Source of the DNA: Phyto melanocephala
Lineage: Eukaryota > Arthropoda > Insecta > Diptera > Rhinophoridae
Direction of reading: 5' to 3'
Length of the DNA: 64,000 bases
NCBI GenBank assembly: GCA_941918925.1
Contig: OW799234.1
Span: 67,389,043 to 67,453,042, forward strand
In this document: positions 47,100-58,138 of the stretch, in pieces
How the letters are laid out: the number at the start of each line of letters is the position of its first letter
Position numbering within the stretch: the stretch's first letter is position 1
The notes under the pieces: model-generated
Seen by the model: only the letters and a program-made list of their open reading frames with translations
Database searches by the model: none
Told to the model about the DNA's origin: nothing
Made by a program: the position numbers and the translations under genes

Positions 47100-47160
47100 T
47101 GACGAGTGGAATGCATTTACAAAACCAACTACAATTTTATAATCAGCAGTCTTTGTAGGC
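47100..47160 (-). ncRNA. Decayed hammerhead ribozyme motif, copy 4
   Basis: On the minus strand the order matches the intact copies, but GAGTG is GACTG, the core is CTGATTA instead of CTGATGA, and GAAA is GTAA. AATGCATT, the cleavage triplet context and CACTC remain. Core changes should abolish cleavage. Confidence 0.6.
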
Positions 47161-47338
47161 ATACTCATAAGCAATATGAAAGTATTCTTTATGTTACAAC
47201 TTAGTGAAATAAGAAAATGTGAAGCATAGCATGTATTTCTTCATGTTCATATTCTTTTATATTCGTAATACATTTTTGTTATGCTTTCTATATCCATCAT
47301 TAGGCTGGCAGTTGTACTTTGTGTTTTATTTATAAGTA

Positions 47339-48150
47339 AAGGGTGTTTTTTACAGAGCTATGCAAATTTGAAATGGAATAAAATAAATACGATTTTTTTT
47401 TAAATTGACATGAAATTTTATTTATTCGAAAGATAATCGTCTGGGAATTATTATTTAAATATGACTTTTGGCCTTTGCACACCGCAGCTGGCGCAGACGT
47501 AGTCTTGTCTAGAGGTCTAATATTCGATGACTTTTTACAAATATTGTGATAATAACGCGACGAATGTTGTTTTCGAAGTGGTCAATCGTTTCGGGCTTAG
47601 CGGAATAGACTAGCGAATTCATATATCCTCACAGAAAATAGTCTGACGTCGTTAAAGCGAAAGATATTTCAGGCCAATTTAAGGATCCGGAACGTAAATC
47701 TTTGCGGTTACTTAAAGTTTTCATCAATAAATCAATTGTGGCACAAGCTGTGTGACATGTTGCGCCGTCTTGTTAAAACCACAGCTCCTGCACAAAATTG
47801 CTGTTTAATTGATGAACGAGAAAGTCAATTTGCTCTATAGCGGTTACCATTGACTGTAACGTTCTGATCAGAATCGTTTTAAAAGAAGCATAAATCAATC
47901 ACTCAGTATTTCTGTATTAACATACGCTTTATCACTACTCCAAATGGAATGGACGTAATGCCCGATATGTGTGTATTTCGAACAGAACCAAGATTTTCAA
48001 AATAAACTTGCACAACTTAGAAGCATTTTTTAGGCGCTGTTGAAATGACAAACCAAACTAAATGTAAATCGCTTGATCTCTAAAAAATAACCGACAGATA
48101 AAAAAGTGTTGCCAACTTAAAATGTTTTACCTCTATAAAAAAACACCCAT
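47339..48150 (-). mobile_element. mariner relic
   Basis: Outer ends AAGGGTGTTTTTTACAGAG and, inverted, ATGGGTGTTTTTTTATAGAG, with TA on each side. The minus strand encodes a decayed transposase (FxQDGATCHTA-type and C-terminal pieces, with a stop before QDGA) from about 47900 to 47455. Related to the fragment at 14690-14905. Confidence 0.75.
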
Positions 48151-48237
48151 TACTATCAACCACTATATCACTTACATATATTTTGATGCAATATCAATGA
48201 GGCGACCATGCTAGCTAAACTTTTTGTTTCTTGTTAT

Positions 48238-48914
48238 TTTTATACCCTTCACACAGTGAAAAAGGGTATATATAGGTTTGTCATTCCGTGTGAAATTTCT
48301 ACAATTTTCATTTCCGACCCCATAAAGTATATATTTTCTGAAAGCTTATGAATAGAGGAGTCGAGCCCTGTCAGTCTGTCCGTCTGTCCGTGTGTATGTT
48401 GAAATCAACTTTTTGAAGCCCCCCGACATAGGTTGGACCCCGGTAAGGTATTAAAATATCAGAAATATAGTGGAGTAGATCGGTATTGAAAATCAGAAAC
48501 ATCGGTACATAAACAACTGAGATATGAGCAAAAACCCACGACCACCTCGATTTTTTTTTCACAAAAACAACATTACAACAACAACATACATACAAACGTG
48601 TATACTGGTTAGAGAAAACGTGGCATCGAATCCCAACTGAGGCAAAAAAATTTTTTTAATTTTTTTAAAAATTTTTTTTAATTTTTTTTTAATTTTTTTT
48701 TGTTTTATATATGTATATTATATATATAATAATTTTTTTTTTAATTTTTTTTTTAATTTTTTTTTTTAAATTTTTTTTTTTTCGTTTTTTTAACAAACAT
48801 ACGTGTACGTATTTCATATGGGATGAATGGTGATACAAGCAACTGTTATTGCATAACTACACGTTGTGAAGGGTATATAAGATTCGGCATGGCCGAATAT
48901 AGCACTCTTACTTG
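48238..48914 (+). repeat. Family B element, full length
   Basis: Starts TATACCCTTCACACAGTG and ends in the hairpin and CACTCTTACTTG. Very close in sequence to the 29341-30190 copy, with a shorter A/T tract and a shortened 3' part. Confidence 0.85.
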
Positions 48915-49665
48915 TATAATATAAAAAAATAAAAATAATGCCAGACACATCTAAACAATTTTGAAAATATATTTTAAATCCTGTTTTGAAAATTAAGGAA
49001 AATTATATAAAATAATTTTTCTAATTGCGATAACGTCAGTATTCGGAAACTTGAAGTTTTATACAATAACATAACAAGATTTGTATATAATAATTAAGTT
49101 TCACACTTTTGTGTTTATAAAAAAAAGGAAAAATAAAGACTTTTTATTTTTAGTTTTTTAATAAAGTAATGCTACGTCTCTATTAATCTAGATGAGTTTT
49201 ATAACTGACTTAAAATTATTACAATTTTTGTTGGCTTATAAAATATTGCTTATTAATGATTTTTCTATTTCTTTATTGTTTTAATTATTGTAAGTTTGTT
49301 GACTTATTAAATAATGCTTATTAAAGGTTTTCTGTTTCTTTGCAGCTTTATTGTTGTTAATTCGCGGAATTATTTGTCAACAACAGAAATGTGTTGACCC
49401 AAATTATATTTATCGATAATTTTGTCTGCAAAATTAGAATAAGAATAATAAAGTTCCGAAAACAGGAAACACGTGTATGCAGTGTATGCAATAATTATTG
49501 TCAAGGAAGGCAACCATTTATTAAATTATCACACGATGGGGTGATATCGTAACTTATAATCTTAGAAGAAGGGATCATGTCTCAAGAACATTATATGGTG
49601 TATCATTTAGGAATTAATTAAATATTAGAGCGTTAATGTTTCTTCCTAAAATTATATATACTGGG
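48915..49665. other. AT-rich non-coding stretch
   Basis: No feature recognised. Confidence 0.4.
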
Positions 49666-49669
49666 AAAA

Positions 49670-49835
49670 AGGCAATATTTGTTTCAGGGAGATCGCTATT
49701 ATAATTCCTAGATATCAATGCCTTGTTTCTAATTGGCAGTTCTTTCTACACTGTGTCCAACAACTAAACAGCAACGCAATAAATTTTATAAGATTTCTTT
49801 TTGATTTTCAAATAAATAAATAAATAAATAAAAAT
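49670..49835 (+). mobile_element. LINE 3' end fragment with (AAAT)n tail
   Basis: Translation gives IPRYQCLVSNWQFFLHCVQQLNS-like residues, parallel to the fragment at 4338-4612 (MPKFHTLVSEWQFFINAIRL). A (AAAT)n tail follows at about 49809-49831. Only the last codons and tail of a LINE remain. Confidence 0.6.
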
Positions 49836-50785
49836 ATCGAAGAGTAGGAAAGAAACAAACAAAAAATATAGATTTCAGGCTGTCGTATACCACACACTAT
49901 ACCTCTTGGCTTACTTGCCAACAAATTTCGTTTGTTTGTTTTGAAAAAATAAAAAATTTACAAGAAAAAAAGGGTAAGACATATGAGGAAAGTAAGATAT
50001 TAATCGCTAAAATTTAAAATTTTAAAAAAAACTACCTTTTCTCTAGTGAGGCAACATTTTGTTGTTGTTTGTCACTAATTTAAATGTTTTTTCTTTTTCA
50101 ATTTTAATTTGTTATATTTAAGAAGAAACGGCCTTCAGCTTTTTTTGATTTAGTGTTCATGACTTAAAGTCTTTAATACAATGCAAAAATGACTAAATTC
50201 TCCAGTATCAGTCTCTATTCATATTGAAACACCAATTTCATTAAATATAGCTTTCGGGCATTTTTCTTTATTATAAATACACAACAACATTGAAATGTAT
50301 ACATAAGAGTGCTTTTCATTGTATGTGTGAGCAATTGTGTTTTTATTCTATTTGTTTGCATTTGCAATAAAGTAATAATTTAGCAACAAATAAACGGATA
50401 TTGATATATTAATGCTCGTAACAGAATATCTAAGTGTTTCAGTGTTCATATGTAGATGAAATAATTATTATATCTATGCATGTGTGCATAGATTTTTTAT
50501 GTTTAAGCATGCTGTATGTATGTATACATAAATGAAACGGTGTAACATAAATTATTTTTTTTTAAGATTAAGTGTTGTAAATATATGTAGTCAGTTTTAA
50601 ATATTTTGATCTATAAAATGGACAAATAATAAAAAGTGCCCACATATGTATGTGTTTTAAATTAATGGATACATCACGTTTTCTATGTCTTGAAAAAAAA
50701 AAACATTTTTGTTACTCAGTGTAATCATTATTACATACATACCCTTATAGGTTTAGTTGGAAACATACATACATTTATTAATAGT
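49836..50785. other. AT-rich non-coding stretch
   Basis: No feature recognised; several ATGTATGTATA-type words. Confidence 0.4.
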
Positions 50786-50789
50786 TTTA

Positions 50790-51539
50790 GTTTTATACCC
50801 TTCACACAGTGAAAAAGGGTAAATATAGGTTTGTCATTCCGTTTGTAATTTCTACAATTTTCATTTCCGACCCACCCAATATATTAAATTTTTTCTAGAA
50901 GCTTATGAATAGGGGAGTAAATTAAGCTCTGTCCGTCTGTCCGTCTGTCCGTGTGTATGTTGAAATTAACTTTTTGAAGCCCACCGACATCGCCTGGACC
51001 CGGGTGAGGTATTAAAATATCAGAAATATTTGGGAGTAGATCGGTATTGAAAATCAGAAACATCGGTACACTTCGTTTTTTTTTAAACAAAAACAACATA
51101 CAACAACAGCACTCATACAAACAAACGTGGTACACTAATAAGAGAAAATGTGGGATCGAGTCCCAGCTGAGCCAAAAAAAAAAAGTTTTTTACATTTTTT
51201 TTTATTTTATATATTATTTATATTTTTATTTTTTTTTTATAATTTTATTTTAATATATTTTTTTTAATTTTTATTTTATATTTATTATTTATATATAAAA
51301 ATTTTTTTTTTAATTTTTTTTTATCGTTTTTTTACTTTTAATTTTTTATTTTATTTTAACATACAAACGTAAATTTATAATTTTACAATGGGATGTTTTT
51401 ATATACATATGTATGTTTTTTATATGTATGTAAGTATTTCATATGAGATGAATGGTGATACAAACTATTGTTATTGCATGACTGCACGTTGTGAAGGGTA
51501 TATAAGATTCGGCACGGCCGAATATAGCACTCTTACTTG
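50790..51539 (+). repeat. Family B element, full length
   Basis: Starts TATACCCTTCACACAGTG, has (GTCY)n at 50928-50955 (gtccgtctgtccgtctgtcc), the pre-tract block 'gggatcgagtcccagctgag', a long A/T tract, and the standard 3' end with intact hairpin ATTCGGC/GCCGAAT and CACTCTTACTTG. Confidence 0.85.
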
Positions 51540-53118
51540 TTTTTTCTTTCTTATGTGTAAGTCTTAATAACTGGGAGTGTGTTGTAAATATTATGACATT
51601 TTCATGACACCATTATTGTCTTTAGTATTATTTACAAGTCAATATAGAATAATGTTAAACTGACGTACATATATATAAGTAAAGGTTGTAAAAATTTAAG
51701 GTATGATATAGATATTAAAAATGGCTTTATTTTAGTTTATTACAAACAGGATGAAAAGTTTTTCGTTAATCATGTAGTATAAAGCACAGACCAGATTGAA
51801 ACCATTCGCGTTTGCTGCCTATTCACAAATTTATTGCTTTTGTATTGCATTTGTTTGATAATAAAAAAATGTGTATGTATTGCTTGCACTTTCAACAATC
51901 TCTTTTTGTGATGATGCCATACAAAAGAACTGAAAACATTCGCACAATTCGTTCAGTATTCGTTGACATTTGTGTGTTAAGCTTGTAATCAACCAGTTTA
52001 GCTTATGTAAGAAGATAAAGGATTTGGTACTTTCAAAAATTTTTTCTTTAACACCCGAAATAAATTAGGTTCAATTGTTGTATGATGCTACAAGTAACAT
52101 TTACAAAAATTGTTTCAATGAGCATTAAAACCATTTATACCATTCGCTCAGTATTCGTTGCTTTTGCGACTGTTAGTTTACTTATTTAAATGACAAGCAA
52201 TGCATGATTTGTTACTCGGTACACTTCCTTACTGTGAATCATGTCTTGCATTGCTTTACTATATTAATGTACATTGTCAACAAAAGGTTCTCTCTTTGAG
52301 ATTATATTCAGTGACATAAAATAGACTAATCAAACTACTCTCTACTACTCCCTACTGCCCGGCAAGCTCAAAATTCTCAATCATGTTTTTCAATACTCAA
52401 GTGCTCGAAAATTGGGTTCATCAAATTCGTTCCTGCAGAAGAAGTCGTGGAGGCAATTTGAGTGACGTTTTTTTTTAGAACATAATTGTATCGATTGTAC
52501 TTAATATTAAGTAAAAAATTTTAAATTTCCTTAACAAGAGGTGTGTATTTTTTTAAAGAAATCATATCACTCTTATTGGAAAACCTTTTACATCCAAGAA
52601 ACTGAGATTCAATTGTATTGCCAATCGAATGATTCAGTTCTAGCAATTTAACTTTTCTTGTATGACTGTTATAAGTGAATAGCTAAAACAATAATTTCTT
52701 TGTGCTGACTACATACTTATATTCCGAAACAAAATTCTGTAGGTACAAACATAAAATTTTACTGTCACAACTAGACTATGCGATTGGCAACATCAATTGC
52801 AATTAGCATGGAATGCTGCTCAATTAATAGAATAACAAGCATGGCATATTTAAACAGTTAGTATTTTCCAGACAGCTGATGGGAACCATAATGTCAAAAT
52901 TTCCTTTGATTTTGGTATTAAACAATTAACTTAAATGTTTTGTTTTTTTTTTTTATATAAGAAATGTGCTGAATATATTTTTATTTTTTGTTACACCCAA
53001 GTTTTTTTTAATAAAAAATCTGGAAAGAAGTTAAGAAAAGAATTATAAAAAACAAATTAAAAAAACCATAATTTCTGTAGTAGTAGTTGAGACATTAGTT
53101 TTAGTTTCTGGTTCCTTT
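51540..53118. other. AT-rich non-coding stretch
   Basis: A 'cattcg...tcagtattcgtt' block occurs at about 51940 and again near 52140, suggesting an old 200-bp duplication. Nothing coding. Confidence 0.4.
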
Positions 53119-53707
53119 CCCTACAGATAATATTGGACTACGTGGTCCATTTTAGCTAAATGGACTACTTACAACATGGTCCTATGTTAAGCAGTCATGG
53201 ACCATATCATTTTTAACTAAGAGATTGTAGTTAAACAATAGTTATGATATTTACACACAACAACTGTAGTTCTGATCAAAAAGAGTGCTGATGATGAAAC
53301 CGTAGCTGGTTTCGAAAATGCATTCCACTCAGCTAGTATCGGATGATTAATTTTTCCTTTATATTCTGTCGTTATCGCTTTGAACTTATAGCCTAAAATT
53401 TAAATATAATACAAATAGAAAAGTTCAAAAAATGTAATATTAAAAGAAGTACGACAAGTGTTCGTGTTCTAACGATTACATACATTGTTGTCAAAACGTG
53501 TATAATGGTCGTGTAGGTGCTTCGTCGAGTAGTGGCAAAGAGTAGTTTTGAGACTACTCCGATGGGTTATAAGGTCCAGCCCTGGGACATCGTAATGTTA
53601 AATCGACCATGTTTTCTCCATACATTTTGGTGATCTTTGGATTAGTCCTAGTCCATTGCAGAGTACACTTTACATGCTTGTATGGACTAGTCGCGTTATC
53701 TGCAGGG
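53119..53707. mobile_element. MITE (CCCTGCAGATAA ends), enlarged by a ribozyme-bearing insert
   Basis: Ends are CCCTACAGATAATATTGG and, inverted, CCCTGCAGATAACGCGAC. The same element occurs as a 280-bp copy at 57859-58138. Comparison shows about 250 extra bp here, from roughly 53232 to 53488, which include the hammerhead motif at 53272-53342. The exact junctions and any target duplication of the insert are unclear. Confidence 0.6.
53272..53342 (+). ncRNA. Type I hammerhead ribozyme motif, copy 2
   Basis: Outer stem I CTGAT with ATCGG, inner stem I GAGTG (53283-53287) with CACTC (53326-53330), core CTGATGA (53288-53294), one extra T, stem II GAAACC/GGTTTC with loop GTAGCT, core GAAA, palindromic AATGCATT, predicted cleavage after C53325. 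Compared with copy 1 the stem II pair U-G has become C-G. Confidence 0.72.
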
Positions 53708-53709
53708 TT

Positions 53710-55598
53710 TATCTGAGCAAAATAAATTGCGCGAATATTTTGTTTTCAACAAGTAATATGGCTACATCAAAATAAGATCCAAAGGTGTCATTGAGTTGGT
53801 TTAGCATAAAGATGCTTTTTTTCAAAATTTTAAAACAAAGGATTCCCAGCAAAAACTAGGTAATGAATTGCTCTTACTAAGCAACATACTTTTCAATGAC
53901 TATTACATATCGTCTGTCTTACTAAGAAGTATTTTAGTAATGACTTGATTTAAAATGTGATACGTGAGTACTTATTTGCAGACATTTGTTTAGATACACT
54001 CACAGTACAATTTCTTATTGCGAAATTTGCTAGAAGCGATTCAAATACACAACTTTTTATAATTTTCATTTAGTTTAACACGATTAGGATATAAGTAATA
54101 ATGATTCGGACAAAAGCTGTAAAGCATTTCATTAACAAAGTGATGACTTATAGATTTTCACTGATTTTTACATTCGAAATTAACATGTCGCAAAATAATC
54201 TAACCGAATTTTCGTCGTTAGAAGAACAGAACGACTTCTGTAAGTCCATAATAGTAATGGGCTAGTTAGGTTATTCAAATCAAGTACTTATTTATTGCCA
54301 TAAAAGTAAGTACTTATTGAAGTATCTATTTATAAACGACCGTAATAAGTACTTATACGAGTCCCTACTTGTAAACGAGCATGGTAAGTACTTGCCTTCG
54401 ATAACATCGTCGTGTTAAAATAATGGGTTAAGATGCCAAATTGTAAGAATTGAAGAACTGTTTTTTAGTACATTCAACTCATTATTTTGAAATATGTTAA
54501 ATTGCTGTGTTGTCCTTTCTGATCTAGCGATTTGAAGGAAAAACATAAGTTTTTGTGGATACCAGCAAAGTTATCCTCATTCAGCTAATACCAAGAATAT
54601 TTAAAAATTTACAATATAACAAAAACAAATATGTGAAATCTTTATTTTAATATGTTTTATTAAGACTTTAAATATTTTATCATGACTTTAATTAATTTCA
54701 CTTTAATCATAAATAAAATAAATTAAAAAATTGTTTCTTAAAATCATACTTTGCATTGAATTTTCAATACAAATTTTATAATAATTATACACAAGTATTT
54801 GCATAATGAATTTTGATGTTTTTCCCATTAAGTCACACTAACATTTGCTCTAATTAAATTTTGTTATCTTAATTCAAGAAAATGTTATCTAAAAGAACTT
54901 AAGATCCATTGATTATAGCTAATGACATTAAGTCAAAAATAGACAAAAAATTTAAGACATAAAAAATGTTTATTCAGCTCATGCAGCAATTTTTAATCTA
55001 TTTAAACTATTGCTCTTTTCAAATGGTCAAGAAAAAAAAAAACAAATATGAAATATACTTGCAATGTGCTTAAAACAAGAGAAAAACTTAAGTAACTACA
55101 TGTTCATTCAATGTAATGCCTTGTACGTATGATTGTATGTGTATATACAAATGTTATTACAAATACTAATGTATTGCATGTGCAGGAATACATGGCCAAC
55201 ATGTAAATGTGATAAATGTTTAAGGCATTTAGACAACTTGCTTAACACGTTGCACTTTTAAATTGATTTAATGTTATTGTATGTGTACAAGATAGTAGAC
55301 CAATACATTCACATGCACAATTAGATATCAGCACTCACAAGTTTAGCTATATATGTATTAACATACAGTTAAGGACTTTAAGTTTTGTATAGAGAAAAAA
55401 AAACCAAAAATGGAAGTGCGTATGACACTACAAGTCTGTAATGTGTTTAAAGTACCAAACACGTACCAAATGCAAATCATTTGTTCACACACGCACACAT
55501 GCACCTAAATTTATATCTTAGTATATGTTTTTGTATTTTAAAGCTTATTTAACATACAAATATTAGGATATACTAACAAGTAAATAATCAAATGATTT
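53710..55598. other. AT-rich non-coding stretch
   Basis: AAGTACTTA-type words recur at 53990-54390, as near 3950-4240. No gene or defined element. Confidence 0.4.
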
Positions 55599-55609
55599 TA
55601 TTTAGAAGG

Positions 55610-55802
55610 TAGGTTAGGTTAGGTAGAACAGGCAGCTGTTGTGCAGCTCACTTGGGTCCATTATATTGATCCCTTTGTGATACCTGAATAGAAAGGTAAG
55701 AATAGAAAGGAAGCAGACAAGTCCAGAGTCTCCAGCGGGAATCGAACCCGCAACCCCCAAACTAGCAAACAGCACACTGCTGACTACTCCATCGGGGCAC
55801 CC
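55610..55802 (-). mobile_element. tRNA-derived SINE
   Basis: On the minus strand the 193-bp element begins GGGTGCCCCGATGGAGTAGT (tRNA-like head with an A-box-like segment) and has a perfect B box GGTTCGATTCC about 50 bp in. A tRNA-unrelated body and a (CTAAC)n-type tail CCTAACCTAACCTA follow. A perfect 11-bp target duplication TATTTAGAAGG flanks it (55599-55609, 55803-55813). The tail suggests mobilisation by an R1/LOA-type LINE (inference). Confidence 0.9.
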
Positions 55803-55931
55803 TATTTAGAAGGCAAGAGAGTAGTAAATTTTTTTAATAATGATTATGAAGAAAAAAATCTTCGAATTTTGTAAGCAGTACAGATCTAATTCTCTTACCG
55901 TATTGCATCCATCGAAATGCTAGATAAGATC

Positions 55932-56080
55932 GCATACGAAAGCACAACAAAGTATGTATGTCTTCTGTGCTACTCAATACTTGAGCAATTGAAAACAAGA
56001 GACTTATTTATTTCGTTAGTATTTTTTGTATATCTTTCTTCACTTGCTGCTACCTTTTTCAGCAATTAATTAAACGTTTA
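55932..56080 (+). repeat. Dispersed repeat, partner of 538-690
   Basis: Shares 'aaagcacaacaaag' and 'cttgctgctacctttttcagca' and the sequence between with scattered differences. Class unknown. Confidence 0.5.
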
Positions 56081-56228
56081 GACGTAGAACTGAAACACAT
56101 TTACTTCTTAAATTTTAATGGGAATCATTTTTATTTTGGCTTAAGTTCATTTATTCTTTTATTTAATTTTATAATTCAAATTAAATTAATTGCAACCATT
56201 TTTAGGAATATTCTTTCTAAAATTATTT

Positions 56229-56296
56229 CCGATATTAGCCGAGTGGAATGCATTTTCGAAATCAGCTACGATTTCATCATCAGCACTCTTTATCGG
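56229..56296 (-). ncRNA. Type I hammerhead ribozyme motif, copy 3
   Basis: On the minus strand: CCGATA and TATCGG form a perfect 6-bp outer stem I; GAGTG (56288-56284) pairs with CACTC (56245-56241); core CTGATGA (56283-56277); one extra T; stem II GAAATC/GATTTC fully Watson-Crick; GAAA; AATGCATT; cleavage predicted between 56246 and 56245. This is the best-paired of the copies. Confidence 0.75.
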
Positions 56297-56299
56297 TAT

Positions 56300-56898
56300 A
56301 CTACTATGTAATTTAAAATTCCTATTTCAAGAATTTATTATTCAGTGTCCAGCACATAGGTGGACTTATATAAATGAAAATGTAAATACAACCTTGCTTT
56401 CAATAATTCCAGCCAAAGGATGTATATTGAAGGCGTAACGAAAATGTATTACGAATATAAAAGAATATGAACATGTTGAATAAAGAATTGTCATTTGAAA
56501 GGTGAAGTAAAAATTCAACAAATTTGAAATTTAAAACTGAGATTCACTAATTCAAATTTCATTCAATTGTAACATAAATAAAGAAGAAAAAAAAGAACTG
56601 TGCAAAAATCAAAATGATTCCCATTATGTATGGTCTGCCAAAACTTTGTTTAAAAACTTCTAAAATTTTATTTTTCTCAACATAGAGTGTATTTTGAAAA
56701 TGTCGATCTCTAAAAAAATCGCTTTATTTATATTTTTAATTATATTTAGTTTTTGCATTAAAATATAAAATAAAATAAACAAAAAACAAATTAATAAAAT
56801 CAAAATAATTTTTAATATTGTTATTTTTTCCCCGATTTGGTTACATTTTTAAGAACATTTGGTTGTAGATTTTTTTTGGTTGTGGCAACGCTGCCTTT
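56300..56898. other. AT-rich non-coding stretch
   Basis: A block at 56441-56480 (reverse complement of 'catgttcatattcttttat' and onward) also occurs at 47245-47280 beside the decayed ribozyme copy, so the two loci share a second short repeat. Confidence 0.4.
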
Positions 56899-56901
56899 AA
56901 T

Positions 56902-57077
56902 ACTAAACCTCGCCTTCTCTCAGGCAACAAGAGAGTGTATATCTGCGTTTAACGTTCGCTCACAAGCTCACACTGCTGTCTACTTAGGTGGCGCAAAAGC
57001 TCGTGCTAGTATGTGTAACGAATTAGTATTTATTACATAAAAAAGTGTTTCATTGTGGTTCACAGGCGAGGCTTAGT
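56902..57077. mobile_element. Small MITE-like element
   Basis: Inverted ends ACTAAACCTCGCC and ACTAAGCCTCGCC about 176 bp apart. The region is locally richer in GC. No clear target duplication. Confidence 0.45.
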
Positions 57078-57084
57078 GTTCTAG

Positions 57085-57855
57085 GTTTAAATATATTAAT
57101 TATGGGGCTGTCGCCTTTAACCCCAACAATACTAGTATCAAATGAACGGGCTTGATCAGTGAATACAGTTAGCAATCTATAACTTTAGAATTGCATATGT
57201 CGTCGAATATAAAAATGCAAAATATTGTATAATTTTAAATCTTAAATCTTGGCTAAGCAAAGATGTCTACGCTACATGGGTATGCTTATGCACATAATGG
57301 TAAAGGAAATTATCAAATTTGAAACATAAAAACTTTTTCGCAAACTTCACATCTTTACATCTCGTAATTTTTGCAACACTACAGTAATTTACGAATTTCA
57401 ACAGTTTAAATTATTTTTTACTACCTTCTCTGATCCAATAATATTCTTGTACTTCTGTCTTATTGAACTCGTTTGTATGTATTGATTCTAAGTTCTCAGA
57501 TGAACACTTTTTAATGTAAATGTATGAGTAGATTTGTACGAACATGTCTAAAATTTTCAACTAATACTTTGTTCTCTTAGTATTTGTGTGATTGCACTTA
57601 TCACTTAAGTATATCTGGTGATTGAGTGTGTGAGTAAGTGAATGCATACGTGCGTGTGCGTGTGCGTGATTATACTTACTATGAGGTTATATGTGTGTGT
57701 AAAAAGTACACACTTAATATTGTTCAATATGACCGCATAAATCAAGTACTTAGTCAATACAAAAATGTTTGTATGTGTTATGTTTCTCTGGTCCATGTAT
57801 ATACGACTTTGGTGTATTTAGTAAAAACATATTTATACGAGTATAGAATTTTATA
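57085..57855. other. AT-rich non-coding stretch with a (TGTGCG)n-like tract
   Basis: Simple sequence 'gtgcgtgtgcgtgtgcgtg' at about 57651-57669. No gene recognised; frames over this tract are noise. Confidence 0.45.
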
Positions 57856-57858
57856 TTT

Positions 57859-58138
57859 CCCTGCAGATAATATTGGACTAAGTGGTTCATTGTAGAGCAA
57901 ATGGACTAGTTGCAACATGGTGCTATTTAATAAAGTAATGGAATATAAGATTTTAAACCAGTGCTTGTAGAATTTGTGTTTGCTGTCAAGAACTATGTAT
58001 TAGTCGTTTGGTCACACCATCGAGTTGTGATAGAGAGTAACTCTTCTCTATACATTAACGTGATCTTTGAACTAGTCCTAGACTATTATGGCCATTATAC
58101 TTTAGATTAGTGTATGGATTAGTTGTGTTACCTGCAGG
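57859..58138. mobile_element. MITE (CCCTGCAGATAA ends), short copy
   Basis: Ends CCCTGCAGATAATATTGG and, inverted, CCTGCAGGTAACACAACTAA. It aligns to both sides of the element at 53119-53707 and represents the form without the ribozyme-bearing insert. Confidence 0.6.

Noticed and set aside
55680..55802. A functional tRNA gene on the minus strand
   Set aside because: The B box is good, but the segment is joined to a body and (CTAAC)n-type tail between perfect 11-bp duplications, so it is a SINE.
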